From positions 620,001-684,000 of the forward strand of contig PYIU01000006.1 in NCBI GenBank assembly GCA_003415625.1: a stretch of 64,000 nt of DNA, written 5' to 3'. Source of the stretch: Aquanectria penicillioides (lineage: Eukaryota; Ascomycota; Sordariomycetes; Hypocreales; Nectriaceae). The notes under the pieces were generated by a model. That model had not been told where the DNA came from. It saw only the letters and a list, made by a program, of their open reading frames with translations, and did no database searches. The position numbers were made by a program, and so were the translations under genes. This document shows positions 45,600 to 58,779 of this stretch, piece by piece. Each line of letters begins with the position of its first letter. Positions within the stretch are counted from its first letter, which is position 1.

Positions 45600-48500
45600 T
45601 ACATTTTAAAAAAAGAAAACTTACTATTATAGTTAGGGCAGATATATAGAAAAATTTAATAATTTAGTATAGTGCTAATATATTAGTATAAAGGTATATA
45701 AGGCAAAATAATAGTATAAATAATGCATAAGTATTTAATTAAATACTTTTAAATATTAAAGCATATTTAAGACTACTAAAAGCTTAGTTTATAGATTAAA
45801 AAAGGAGAAGGAAGAGAAAGAAGAAGATTACTTAACTTTTAATTAATTATAGGGAATAGGAAATTTTTATTATTTTTGCTAGTCTTTAGACTTTAGCTAA
45901 AGGGCATATATATATACTTACTACTATTTTAATTAGCTATTTTATTTATTATTATTAACTTTAAAAAGCTAGTTTAAATTCATTAAGATAAAGCCTTATT
46001 AAATATAATATTACTATTCTTTTTTTTTACTTTTTTTAATTATTTTAGTATATATTTTAATTTATTTTATTATTTTATTCTTTTATTATATATATATATT
46101 ATTTTATTGCAATTTATAACCTTAAAAGTTAGGTAGCTAGCCTATACTTTTCTATATATATATACTAAAATACTTATTATAGGAATCCTAATAACTATAA
46201 TTTATTAGTGCCCTTAAATAAAAAAATAAAGGGAATATTTAATTAAATGCAATTAAACCCCTTAAGCCCTATTAGGAGTAAAGGGAGTTAATATAATTAA
46301 TAATCTTTAACTATTCTTTTTAAGTTAATTAATACTATTAATACTAATATTCCTAAAGAGAATAAACTAAATATATTAGCTAAAATAATAGAAGTAATTA
46401 TTACCCTTATTTAATTGCTTAATATAATTTTTAATAGAAGGAATATTATATATTTCCTTAAATTATATAATGGATTTATAATTAGCTAAGGAGTTATAAA
46501 TAGTGCAAAGGGCAAAGCTTTTATATACTATATAACCTTTAAAGTATCTTAAGATATTATAAATTTATTAAAAGGCAATAATTGGCCTACTATAAAGCAA
46601 AACCTTTTAGAAACCTTTAAGTATTAGGATTTAGATTAGTTAGATCTATTTAAGAATAAGCTTTAGTAAATAAATATAACTCCAATTCAATTTATAAAGT
46701 ATGGAGTTATCCTTTAGTGGCTTATAAAGTATGCCTAATTTAGTAGGAGAGTAGATCCTATTAGTTAGGAGGCTTTTATAGTATAGGCTTAGGCTATTTA
46801 TAATGCTATACTAAAAAACATTATTATTAATGTCTGCTAATAGAAAGGGAAACACTTAAATACCTTAAGAACAATAAGGTATAAGGAGATAATTGGGCTA
46901 ATTAAAAACTTCTTTAATGCTAAGAAAGAAATCTAAATCTTTTAAATAAAAGGGAAGGATAATAACTTTAGATATTTTAGGAAAACTAAAAAACCTTTTG
47001 CTTATTAAAATTAGCTTTAGTATTAAGAGCTTAAGTTCCTTAACTCTATTTAAAGCTTAAAAGGGGAGTTAAGTCTTTTTACTAAAGGAATAAAGAAGCT
47101 ATAAATTAATATAGCCTAAAACATTATAAATAAATTATAGGAGTTAAAAAGGATTATATACTAAAAGATTAACTAATTAAAAATAAAATTATTATTATTA
47201 ATTAAAAATAACCTTAATTAAGTAAAAGAATTTAATTATATATATCCTTATTATAACTTCTATATTAATGTAAGTTATAATAGGGATCTAAAGTGCTTTT
47301 ATTGTATAAAAGTAGGGCATTTTTTAAATTATTGCTTACTTTTTATAGAAGATAGAAGAAGGGGATTTGCAGACTATAATAGCAATACTAGCTTTATTTA
47401 AATAGGGCAATAGAAACTCTTACTATTTTTAAAACTAATATATAAGCTTGCTATTAGAGGAGGAGTAAGAAAAATAGTTATTTTATAGATCTTAAAATTC
47501 CCTATTTTTAAGATTTATAGCTAAGCTAAGGTTATAATAGTAGATAAGCTAAATGTATAGAAATAGTAGGTTGCTAAGAAAGAGAAGCATTTAATTAAAG
47601 ACTTCCTTAAGCGTACTAATTAACTAGAGTATAGCTCTTTAGTGTTTAGTAGGAATTCCCTTAAGGAGACTTAAGAACCTAGAGTTAACTGCATTCTTAT
47701 TAATAATTAAGCTATAGAATTGATTGATAATCCTTTTGTTGCTAATATTATATTGGAAACTAATGCTGCAAAATGCATAAAAGTAAAATTAAAAGAGGAA
47801 TTAATTAGTTAAAAAGAGAAAAAGGGAACTTAATCTTTTATTTAGGTTATAAATAGAGAATTTATTAAGGATAGGGAGATTGCTAATATTATCCTTAAAG
47901 AAAAGGATTAAAATGCTTTTAATTAAATGCTTAAGGTTATTTAAATAAGGAGATAAGTTTATAAAAAGGTAATAGAATTAAAAGTTTAAATAACTATTAA
48001 GGATTTAATTACTTTTAACCCTCCTTTAGGTAATAATATCTTAGAGATAGTTTTTAATTATATAAAGGGAATAAAAGAAGTTAAATAGATAAAACCTAAA
48101 CTCTTACTTAAAAAGAGATAGATTTAGCAAGCTGCTAATTTAGTTATAATTAATAATCTAAAAGCAATATTCTTAAAGGAGTACTTTAATTGTATTGCTA
48201 AGCAGTATGGTGTTAATAGTGTATTAATTAAGGAGAAATCTAAACCTTATTATATGCTATTGCCTAAAGAATACTTTATTAAGGATTAGGGAAGTATTAA
48301 TAAAGTTAATATTAGCTATATAATAACTAAAGGGGGAAAAGTTGTATTTAATTAAATATATTTAATAGTCTATATAAATGTTTTAAACTAATAGTATTAA
48401 AGAACTTTAGCCTAATATTAAGAACTGCTAAAAATTTAAGTAAAGTTAAGTAATTTTAATAGAATAATTTAGGAAGCTTTAATAGATTTTAGGTTAAAAG

Positions 48501-48600
48501 GAAATATTATCTTTAATAAAATAGTATAAAAATGCAAGCTAAAAGTAAAGCCTATAAAAGCTTCTACTATATTTTACTTTAATAATTGAATTTAAATGTA
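45600..48600 (+). pseudogene. Gypsy gag (and probable protease) region, RIP-destroyed
   Basis: The firm marker is a CCHC zinc knuckle read in one frame at 47294-47335 (C-x2-C-x4-H-x4-C, KCFYCIKVGHFLNYC), the nucleic-acid-binding end of a retrotransposon gag protein. Upstream sequence has the charged, stop-ridden look of a RIPped gag. The aspartic protease should lie around 48550-48750 (after IKLFLGNI), but its active-site motif is not readable. The limits given are approximate. Confidence 0.65.
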
Positions 48601-49559
48601 TAGAGAAGTGAATATTAAGCTATTTCTTGGAAATATTTAAATAGTATAGAGATTTTATATTGCTTTAAGAGAATATATTTCTATTCCTTTTATTTTAGGA
48701 ATGCCTTTTATTAAGGCTATTAAAGTTATATTTAACTATATATCTCTAAAAGGAGAAATGCTTTTGCAATATTAATTTAGCTTAATTAAGATTATTATGC
48801 CTATTGCTAGAAATATTAAATAAAATGCCTTAAGGAGTATAAAGACTATTTAAGGCAATTAAAGATAAGTTCCTAAAGTTCTTTTAGATTAATAGGATTA
48901 TAAAGTCTAAAAGAAGATAATAATAAGCAGTTAATTAAATAGTTAAATAAAGTATTAATAAAAGTAATAATTTAATTAATAGTTAGGAATTAATTAAAGG
49001 TTAATTATATAAAAGTAATAAAGGTAAAGAAGAAGCTATAATTAGCTATATATTAAAAAGAGAAGGTAGTACTTATTAATATAATATATAAATAAAAAGC
49101 CAATAAAATATATTCTAGAGATAATATTCTATTAAATGGATCTATCCCTAAAGGAGATCTATATTAAAAGGAGAAAAGGTAGAAAGAAGTAAAGGGAGAC
49201 CTTAAAGAGAAGTTTAAGTACTTAAAGCTTTTAATACTTAAGTTCTTTAAAATAGCTAAAGGATTAAGGCTATATAAAGAAAGACTTTAGAAAGTAATTA
49301 ATTAAATAGAAGGGATCCTTATTAATAAAGAGAGAAGTGTCCTTTTGGAAATTCTCTATAATAAAGAAGCAGCACTTGCTTAGGATTTTAAGGAGTATAG
49401 AAGACTGAACCCTAAAGTGGCCCCTTTATAGATTATTAAGATAATTGAATATAAAGCCTAGTAAATAGAAAATATTTTAATTTCTAAAGGATTAAAAAAG
49501 AAGGTTATTAAGTTGCTAAAAACTTAAATAAAGAGAGAAATCCTTTAAGAGTCTTATAT

Positions 49560-50700
49560 TGCCTATTAAAACCTATATATACTAATAGTAAAAAAGGATA
49601 GTAGACTCTATTTAATTAATTTAGCTAAAAGATATAATATATATATAATATAGAATGGATTAATTCCTTTAGGAGCTAATAAATTTTTAGTTAAATTTAA
49701 GATATATAAAATTTTAATTCTTTTAGACTTCTTTTTAGGATATAATTAGATTTCTTTAGTAAAGGAAAGTTAGGATTTAATAACTTTTAATATACTACTA
49801 AAGCTTTTTAGGATATGCACCTTACTGTAAAGAGGAATTAATTTAGTAGTATAGTTCTTAAGGATTATAATTAAAATCCTCTTTAATTTATTACTAAAAG
49901 TCTATTAAGCCTTTTTGGATAATATTGCTATTAAAGGACTAAAGACTAAATATAATAGAGAGGAGGTGCTCTTTAGTATATAGAAATTTATCCTAAAGCA
50001 TTTAATTAATTTAAATAAAACTCTTTTAAACATTAAGCTATTTAAGTGCACAATTTCTATAGGGAAGTTAAAGTTCTACTAGTATATTGCAGTTATTATT
50101 AGATATTTATATAGTATAGCTAGAAGGCAGTTAGTAGAGGAAAAAGTAATTAAGATTAATAAGTAGGAAAGATACTATAACCTAAAGTAGGTTAAGGTAT
50201 TTTTAGGAATTATAGGCTACTATTAAATTTAAGTTAAAAGATATATTTAGATTGCTAAACCTTTTATTTAATTATTAAGGAAGGATGCTATATAAATATA
50301 GGGTAAGGAATAAGCTAATATTATAGCGGTTCTTAAAGAAAAGATAATCTTTACTTTTATTTTAGCAATATTAAACCTTTCTAAAGGATTTAAGGAGGTT
50401 ATTTTTATAATTAATGCTAATAAAGAAGGCTAAAGTATAGTATTAATATAGATAATAAAGGGGAAAAGGCATTTAGTAAGGTATAAATCTAGTCTTTAGA
50501 CTTTTATAAAATAAAGGTATAATACTATTAAACTTAAATGTAAGGGTATATTGCATAGAATTAAATGCCTTTATAGCTATATATATAGATTGCTCTTTAT
50601 TTTAAAGATAGATTCTTAAGTTTTAGTCTATTAGCTTAATAGTAGGGCTAGCAATATTCTTAATGCAATAGTTATTTAATAAATTAGTTATATTTTATTG
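49560..50700 (+). pseudogene. Gypsy reverse transcriptase-RNase H region, RIP-destroyed
   Basis: Ignoring stops, one frame follows a gypsy RT closely: LIVKKDSRLYLIN (49580-49620, the VPKKDG/LRL motif); NGLIPLGANKFL; LDFFLGYN.ISL (the Asp-containing LDxxxGYxQI motif, about 49727-49760); AFLDNIAIKG at 49909-49938 (the xxDD active site, its second Asp changed to Asn by G-to-A); then FLGIIGYY and KPFI.LLRKDA (thumb and connection). INANKEG near 50412 matches the start of RNase H. The frame is interrupted by many TAG/TAA at old Gln and Trp codons. Confidence 0.85.
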
Positions 50701-51069
50701 TTTAACTTTATTATTTAATATATTTTTAAAAATAAGAATAATATAGCTAATAGGCTATTTAAGAAAGGTTTAAGAGCATTTAATTAAATAGATTAAAAGG
50801 CTAAAGGTAATATTAAAGAGTTTATTAATACTTATTTTAATATTATTAAAATTAAGGATAAATTAGTAGAGTTAAAAAAGAATTATAGTAGACCTTTATT
50901 GCAATTAGGGGAATACTTACTTTTACTAAAAAGGCTAATAGGTATTACCCTATAGAATTACTAATGCTTATAGCTAAAGGCTAAGAAACACTTTATAAAA
51001 GGTAGCTGCTTATAGATTAGGGCTAAGGAATAGAGAGGTAACTTAAGGTTAGTTATAAAAAAGGAAGAT

Positions 51070-51900
51070 ATTTAAAAGGATTTAATTAAATTATACTATA
51101 TTAATAAGGGGTATTATAATTATAATGCTATTTATATACTTCTTTTTAAAAGGTACTATTAGTAAAGTATAAGAAGGAGTATTATAGAAGCTATTAAATA
51201 GTGCCTAATATATTAAATATATATTCCCTAAAGATTAATAGAAGCCTTTATATCTATTAAGCCTATTTATTTAATAATAAAGATTTATTTTAATAGATAA
51301 TATATACCTTTTAATAAAGGATTTAGATTTATACTAAAAGCTAAATATAACCTTTATAGATAGGTAAAGGCTAAGCCAATCCTAAGATTAAATAGTTACT
51401 ATATTATGAAATTCCTTAAAAAACTGTATTATTGATATAGGATATTAAAAAGAGTGGTTATTAATAATAGAAAAGAGATTATAAAAGGGATTCCTAAAGA
51501 TTTTAATAGCTTTAGTATAGAAGTTATTAATACTTCTATTTATAACCCTAAAGTAAATAGGCTTATTGAAGGTAGTTATGCTACTATAATAAGTTTCCTA
51601 AAGAAAAAGGGTAAAGAAAAAGGAAAATAAATAGATATTTTATTAATGGCTTTATTGGCTAAAAGAGTAGCTATTTATGCCTTATATAAAAGATTACCTT
51701 TTTATTTACTTTATAGATAGAAGCCAGTTCTTCCTTTAGAAGTGGAAGTGCCTATATAGCATTTAATTAAATAGAATAATATAATCTTTATTAAGGACTT
51801 GCTTAAGTAAAGAATTAAAATCTTAAAGTAAAAGCAAAAAGATATAAAAAAAGCTAAGCAATAAGTAATTATATTCTAAAAGTTAATTATTAATAAAGAG
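51070..51900 (+). pseudogene. Gypsy integrase region, RIP-destroyed
   Basis: Recognisable in one frame: YYINKGYYNYNAIYILLFKRYY (51100-51165, the H..H zinc region with both His lost); FNKGFRFILKAKYNLYR (about 51313-51360); AYNPKxNxxxER-like SIYNPKVNRLIEG (51535-51575, the catalytic-Glu region); and LYKRLPFYLLYR.KPVLPLEVEVPI (about 51683-51755), equivalent to the FxLVYGxEPxLPxE motif. The order and spacing are those of a Ty3/gypsy integrase. Confidence 0.8.
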
Positions 51901-52149
51901 ACTAAAAAGAATTAGTATAGGCTATATAAAGAGCCTTTTGCTATTAGAGATTTAGTTCTTTAGTATAATATATAAAATCAAAAGGATATATCTTGCATTA
52001 TAAAGATAAAGTTGCATTAGTTAGGCCCTTATAGAATTGCTAATACATTTAATAAAATAAAGAGTTATATTTTTAATACTATAAATAAAGTTAAGCTTTT
52101 TAATATAATTTATAGTAATTAATTAAGGAAGTTTATAAAGGATAAAGAT

Positions 52150-55100
52150 AGGTAGTAAATAAGTAGGGATAATAAAGAGACTTTTAGTATAAGTTAGAAA
52201 GTATTACTAAAGGTAAGAAGAGAAAGAGAAGTATTTAATTAAATATAAATTAGGTCTATAGGACAGTAGGAATAGGATGAACTTAATCTAGATGCTATAA
52301 AAAGCTTAAATAATAATACTATAATATATACTTATATTAGGCTTAAGGAGATTATTAAAGTTTGAATTTTAAAGATAAGTAATAATTAATAAATGCAATA
52401 CTAAAATATAATAAGTAATTAATTAAATGATTAGTAATAGCATTGGGCTAAAAATAGCTAGATTGCTATTAGGGGAGGGGTACTAAAGGTTAAAAAGGGG
52501 GAAGTAAAGATACTAAAACTAATACTATACTAAAAAAAGATAAGCTGCTTAAAATAAAGTAAGGAAGTAAAATAAAGAGCAATTAAAGGCAAGTAAAAGA
52601 ATAGTAAAACTAAATAAAACTAAATAAAAATAATTAAAAATTAGCTAAAAACCTTAAAAAAATGCTAAAAATCCTTAAAAATCCCTTAAAATCTATCTAA
52701 AAACTTTAAAAATTATATTAAAAATTAATAAAAATAGAATAAAAATGCCTAAAAACTATAGTAAAAGGGTTAAAATTATTTAAAAATGGATAAAAATGCA
52801 TAAAAAATAGCAAAAAATAAAGTATTAATATTTATAAAAAATTTAAAAATCTAAATATATTTAATAGAAATTAAGTTTTAAGGTTATTAAAATAATATAA
52901 TAATAGTAATGGCCTTAAAGGGTATAGAAATACTTAATTAATTGCTTTATAGTGCTATCTTTTATTTATTGAACTATTATTAATAAATTAAAAACTATAT
53001 TTAGCTAGTTTATATTAAAAGATAAGCTAAAGACTATTATTTTTATTAACTAAAATCTACTTTATGCTTTTAATTAAATACCTTTTATGCCTATTTAATT
53101 AATTAGCAATTACTAGCTATATTGCTAGTAGGAAAACTGCATACAATTTGCAAGCAAGTAGTTGGCCTAAGAAAATTTACTGCAAAAGTTAATAGTTAAG
53201 TAAACTTACTAATAGTATCTATATTACCTAAAGAAAAGTTATAAGGGCCTTTATAAAGACCCTTTAGTTAGTATTTATAAAGGAAGCTTTACTTACATTT
53301 AGATTAATTGTTTTAAATATAATTAGTATAGTAGCTATTTATATAACTTAATGCTAAAATATATATATAGAAGGGAATAAAAATGTATTTATTATAGGTA
53401 GAAATTATAGAAGTATATAATTAAATGCATTTATAATATATAAAGGGGTTAATATATTTAATAAAGGCAATAATAAGTGCCTTAATATACTTAAGGCAAG
53501 TTGGCAGTTAAGTTAAGAAGTACCCTATTAAATAAGCCTATTCTATAGAAATATATATAGACTAAAGTTAGTGCTAAAGGAGAAGATCTGCTTTAGAATA
53601 AAGTACTAAATTATAAAATGGCAATTGTAAAATGAACTATTAAGCAAGTTTGCAATTAGTCTACTTGCTATCTTTCTTAAAGGCGATTTTAATATATAAG
53701 GGCTAGCTAAATTAATTAAGAGCTTAAAAGCTATAAATTTAAATATTAAAGTATTACTAAATCTAAAAGTATTTAATTAATTATTAGATAAAAATAATAG
53801 TTAAAAAGTAATATAAAAAGAGGTATTTATTAATTATTTAATAGTAGTATTAATAGTATTAGTTAAAGCCTTATAGAAGAAACTATTATAGGTATATTAA
53901 TAAATAAAGCATTAATAAAAGAATTTAAAAGCCTAAATATAGCTAATAGTAAGATTGTATATATTGGGGAGATAATTATAAGGTATAAAGGCAAGAGACT
54001 TAAGCTTATTATAATATAAAGCTATTATAAGATAAAGAATAAAAATTATAGTAATAACTAAAGGTATAAAAGAATTAAAGAGGTAAAGAATAATAAGCTA
54101 AAAAGGAAGGAATAGAAGGGGGGGCTAATATAGTGCTCTTATAATAAATAGGAAATTAACCCTTAAGATTTAAAGTAAAAACTAAATATTAATAAAATTC
54201 TTATTAAATACTAAAAAGTATGCTATTTTAAGAAACTTATTGGTATTTATATATATATAAATATTAAAATAGTAATTTACTTAAATAATACTAAATTAAA
54301 AATAAAGGCACTTAAGTTATATTAATTTACTTTATGCCTATAACTCTTTCCCTCCTTTTAATAATTTTATAGTAAATTATATTACTTTAACTTTATTTAT
54401 AATACCTATAAAACATTAATAATCTTTATCTTTTAAGTTATAAGCATTTAATTATAAGCTTTTAAACCCTTTATTAACCTTTACTTTATTCTATAATAAG
54501 GCTAAAGAAAGCAACCTTAAGTGCAATTACTTTAAAGGTATAATTTTTAATGTTAAGTAAAGACCTCTATATAGCTAAAGGAGTTATTTAGAATAAAGGT
54601 AGGATTAAAGATTTCTTTTCTTTTAGTAAAGAAAATACTACTAAAATATTTAATTAATTGCTTAATAGTTAATTTATATTATTTTACCCTTAAATAAATT
54701 AGGATTATTAATCTAATAAATTAGAAATTTAGCCTATTTTAGGTAATAAAAGCAATTTAGATTTTTAGCTTATTAATATTAGTTGCTCTAAAGACTTCCC
54801 TTTTAACTTTTGCTAAGCCTAAATATTCTATTATTAAGATTTATAGGACTTATTTAAAAACCTATAAAAGAAGGAAATGGCCTTAAACTTTAATATTTAA
54901 GCCTTTTTTACTACCCTTACTTATAGACTTACTAATATTTTTGCAATTTATTAAACTAATCTTTTAATTGCAAGCACTAAAGTTAAGAAGAATAAGTAAA
55001 AGCAAAAGAGCTTTTTTTATAAGCTTTTACTAAAAAAAATAAATATTAAAAAGACTAAATGTTTAATTGGTTTTATGCCTATTAAGTTTTAATAAGCAAT

Positions 55101-56819
55101 ATATAATAAAAGGCTATTAATTAGCTTTACTTACTTTATTAATACTATTTATTAAAGCTTTTTTATTTAAAATAAATGGCTAAGGCATTTAATTATTTAT
55201 AATACTGCTAATATCCTTTAGAATAAGCAAGCTATTGCATTTGCTATAGTATAAAAGGAGATTATAATTAAAATAGGGTTGCCCTATAATTTCTTTATTT
55301 TTATTATATTTATTATTAAGTAAGCTAAAAATTAAAAATGTAGCTTTTTAGGCGTTTTTCTTCTTTTCCTTAATATTTAGGGAATAGTTAAACTTATTAG
55401 AACTTTAATTATTAGATGCTTTATAACCTAGCCCTTAATCTTTAATAATAGGTATAATGCTATTAATAATTCCCTTTTAGTATTAATGCACTATAATTAG
55501 GTTTTTATTAAGTATAAATAAGGGAAAAGTACTTAATTAATTGCTTTAAATGCTAATTAAATGCAAGACTTTATTAATACTATTATTCTTAATAAACTTA
55601 ATATTGCTAATAGAAAGTTCTTTAATTAGCATAAGCTTATAGAATTTATTAGGACCTAAAAATCTATTTATATTTTAAGATTTTAAAATAGTTCCTTTAA
55701 TACTTAATGGCTTTATACTAATCTAAAAGGTTATTATATAATAAGCTAAAAGGGAGTTAATTACTAAACTTCTAGAAATAAATATTAAATTGTCCTAAAG
55801 CCGCTTAATCCTTAGGGCAATAGCTATTAAATAAGTCTACCTTTACTATTAGGCCCTTAATTGCCTTACTATCCTTTAGCTAATAATTTAATTAAATACT
55901 ATTAAACCTATAGGTATTAAATAATAAATGGATTTTTTACTAAAATTAATAAGTCTACTAAAGTTATTATTACCTTAAGTAATAATAAAGAAGAAAGTTT
56001 TAAATAAGCCTTAAACTACTAAAGTTAAAGTATTAAAGCAATTTGCCTTTATAGTTTATACCTTAAGTTTAAGACTTTTGCCCTTAAATCTACTATTAAG
56101 CCTAAATTGGTAATTAAACTTGCCTAGCCCTTATATAAGTTGCCTATTAGCTTACTAATTTATATAAGCACTATTTAATTAAGCGCACTTAAAAAAGAAA
56201 TTTAAATTAACTAAAATATACCTATTTATTTTAATGCATTTAATTAAATATTTATTAACTCTTTAGGTAAAAGGTAAGTAATTAAATTAATTTAATTAGT
56301 TTAATAGGTATCTTTATTTAAATTAGCTATTTTATAGTAATTTAATTAAATAGATTTAAATTTACCTACTGCTAAAAATAATAAATAGAGTTTTTATAAG
56401 TGCTTTATACTGCCTTTATTAATTCCTTAATTAATTAAGTATATAGTAAGAGAAGGGAGTTATACTATAATTGCTAATACTATAGTTAAAAATATTATTA
56501 ATACTGCTATTTAAATTCAATAAGGTAATTATAACCTAAACTATATTGCCCCTACTAAAAGAAAGATAACTGCTAGAACTAAATGAATAAATTTGCCTTA
56601 AATTGATTAATAGGCTATTCTTAAACTCCTTTAGATAAAGAGCTAGATCTTTTATATGCTGGAAGGGTTAATTTTAGTAAACTAGTGGGATAAGATTATA
56701 ATTGCTATTTATAAGCTATTTAAACCTTTAATTTCTACTTGCTAGTTTTATGCTAATTGATACTGCAATTAGGAATTGCATTATAAAGGAAGGAGATAGT
56801 AAAGTTAAAATAGGGAGGT
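52150..56819. other. Unassigned interior of the gypsy element, including an A-rich repeat tract
   Basis: About 4.6 kb between integrase and the Tc1 insertion. 52474-52485 is a G-rich purine tract (AGGGGAGGGG). 52600-52860 is a low-complexity array built from TTAAAAAT/CTAAAAAC words. The remainder has stop-ridden frames in which I recognise no family. It could be an additional open reading frame of the retroelement or a nested second element. Confidence 0.45.
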
Positions 56820-56821
56820 TA

Positions 56822-58204
56822 CAGTGGGGGTGAAAAAATTCCGACACATTCCGAGTCAACCCAGTGTCACTATACCTCCACCAAAAGAGGCTTCACTTTC
56901 AAATAATTCTAATAAATCCAAATAAATATATATCAACTATCTATATACATCAATATATAGCCCTTTAGATGGAGATTCTAATGGCCTTTTTAATATTTTG
57001 TATACCAGCCTTGCGCGCGTACAACTGCTTGCATTCTGCGCTTCATTGAAAAGATCAGGTTTTGCAGCACCTCTGGCTCAATCTCTTCCCACAGCTCAAT
57101 TGCAGCTTCAATAAGGCGCTGCTTTGATTCCTCATTTTTAGGCATAGTCGAGAGATCAGGATACCGCTCGCATATCCTTATTTTAAGGATTGCCCATAGA
57201 TTTTCAATAGGGTTGAGATCAGGGCTGTAGGGCGGCCAGTCTATTACTTCAGCCCTTCGGTTCTCACACCATTCTAGCAGCCAGCTCATCATCAATCGCG
57301 ATCAAAAAAGAGGGGAATTATCGTATTGAAAGCGGCTATTTCTGGTAACAATTCAAGGAAGGTATTGCTGCAGGCATTCAAGCAGAACTCGCGCCATAAC
57401 GCCGCCACAGTCTAAGTCTGCATCGCCATAAAGAGGGACCATTGGAATGCATCTGCAATAGCTAAAGGCGCTAAAAAACATCTGCAAATGCCTTATTGGA
57501 GTGACACGGGTCTGAACATTCTTTCTGAATAGTCTCTCATGCTAGGAACTATTAAAGGAGTCACAATTGTAAAGAGATTACATACCGGCTTACAGAAGCA
57601 CCAAATGCATCTCTAGCCCTCGCCTCGGGCTACAATAACTTCATCTAAGAAAGTCCAAGACTCCCAAAAATCTATAGACATATATACGTATCGCCTAGCA
57701 AAGCGCAATCGTTTTCTAGCTGTAGCCTTATTAATAAAAGGCCGGATAAGTGACCGGAAGTGCATAATGCCTTCTTTTCTAAAGAACATTAGAACTGTCT
57801 TCTTTAAACAGCTCAATCCGGCTTCTTCAATCAATTCCTTGATTTGAATATGAGGGTCATGCCCTATGACTCGTAGTATCCGTCTCCTTTCCCGGGCTCC
57901 TATCTTGCGCGGCCGGCCAGACCTAGGTTGATCTTGGCCGCTCTGTTGGTCACGATATCGCCTTACCACACCATAAATCGCATGCCGACTTAGCCCCTCA
58001 TCGCGCGCGATAGAGGCAGCGGATACGCCCGAGTTGTACCTCCAAACAATCCTTGTTCTCGTATGAGGTGAATGATGCACTTGCGATACCATTCTGACCT
58101 TATTTGGCTGTGCAATAAGCTGTTGAAGTTGAATGTTGATTATGGTGTAGGTAGAGGGAAAGCGGGGTACATGAAAATGTGTCGTAACTTTTGATGCCCC
58201 ACTG
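56822..58204 (-). mobile_element. Tc1/mariner-type DNA transposon inserted in the gypsy element
   Basis: The 1383-bp element is flanked by TA on both sides (56820-56821 and 58205-58206). The terminal inverted repeats start CAGTGGGG and are about 30 bp long; both contain CGACACATT at the same distance from the end, with several mismatches. The base composition is normal, and it carries a minus-strand transposase gene. It lies 192 bp before the right LTR. TA duplication, CAGT ends and the transposase type place it in Tc1/mariner. Confidence 0.92.
56990..58092 (-). pseudogene. Tc1/mariner transposase, inactivated
   Basis: From the ATG at 58092 the protein has an HTH pair (RYNSGVSAASIARDEGLS, then HAIYGVVRRYRDQQ), an AT-hook-like GRPRKIG linker, a second HTH and WTFLDEV. 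The catalytic core continues in other frames after a stop near 57617. It includes FFSAFSYCRCIPMVPLYGDAD, ARVLLECLQQYLP, YDNSP (second Asp) and YSPDLNPIENLW (Glu), ending at 56990. As read, 38 residues separate the second Asp and the Glu. At least two in-frame TGA codons (near 57357 and 57304) and frame changes around 57480-57610 block translation. A possible intron starts GTATGT near 57587. The enzyme would cut and paste at TA sites. Confidence 0.85.
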
Positions 58205-58387
58205 TAGGTATTAAAAGCAGAATGAATTGTAAAGGGAGATAATAGTGGGTTGGATAATAGATTATAAGTATAAAGCATTTAATTAAATGCTTTCTTTAAG
58301 ATTTTCTTTATATTTAAATAGATTAAGCTTAAAGTTTTCCTTTTGTATTATGCCTTTAGTCCGCTTAAGGGCAAGTATTAAGGCATT

Positions 58388-58396
58388 AGGGAGGGA
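58388..58396 (+). other. Polypurine tract of the gypsy element
   Basis: AGGGAGGGA lies directly against the first base of the right LTR, the expected place for the plus-strand priming tract. This fixes the element's orientation as +. Confidence 0.75.
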
Positions 58397-58779
58397 TAAG
58401 TTAGGGTCTAAGGTAATATAGATCAATCTATTATTAGAATAGTTAGGAAGATAAAAGGGACTTTAGAGATATAGAAAATAAATAGGCAGTTTTCTTTAAT
58501 TAATTTTTATTTTTAAAATTTTAAATTCCTTGCATTTAGACCCTATTAAAGTTTCAGTGCAGCTCCTTATAATATTACTTTATTTATAACTTTTTGCCCT
58601 ATTTTCTTTCTTTCTTTTCTTTAAGGGATACTCTAAAGCATTTAATTAAATGCTTTAATACTCTTTTAAGTTGTTTGTAGCTGCTTAGGAAGGCTATTTA
58701 GTCTTTAACTAAACTTGCTTACTTTATACCCTTTTGGGTGGGGTGTGTGTTTTGGCTAGTGTCCCTGTCCACTAATATA
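58397..58779 (+). repeat. Right LTR of the gypsy element
   Basis: The 383-bp partner of 44982-45364. Its terminal TG and CA have become TA and TA. It contains the same palindrome at the same offset (58638-58653), and its distal part (58730-58770) is less AT-converted than the left copy. Confidence 0.88.

Larger units (their letters stand above)
44982..58779 (+). mobile_element. Ty3/gypsy LTR retrotransposon, RIP-inactivated, with a Tc1 insertion
   Basis: Two directly repeated 383-bp LTRs bound a 13.8-kb element. In + orientation there is a gag zinc knuckle (47294-47335), reverse transcriptase (about 49560-50300), RNase H (about 50300-50700) and integrase (about 51070-51900). This is the Ty3/gypsy order, RT-RH before IN. 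A purine tract (58388-58396) abuts the right LTR. About 1.4 kb is the later Tc1 insertion, leaving about 12.4 kb, large for a fungal gypsy element. The 4.6 kb after the integrase is unexplained. No clean 5-bp target duplication was found (CTTAA left, TTAGC right). All reading frames carry many stops. Confidence 0.88.
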
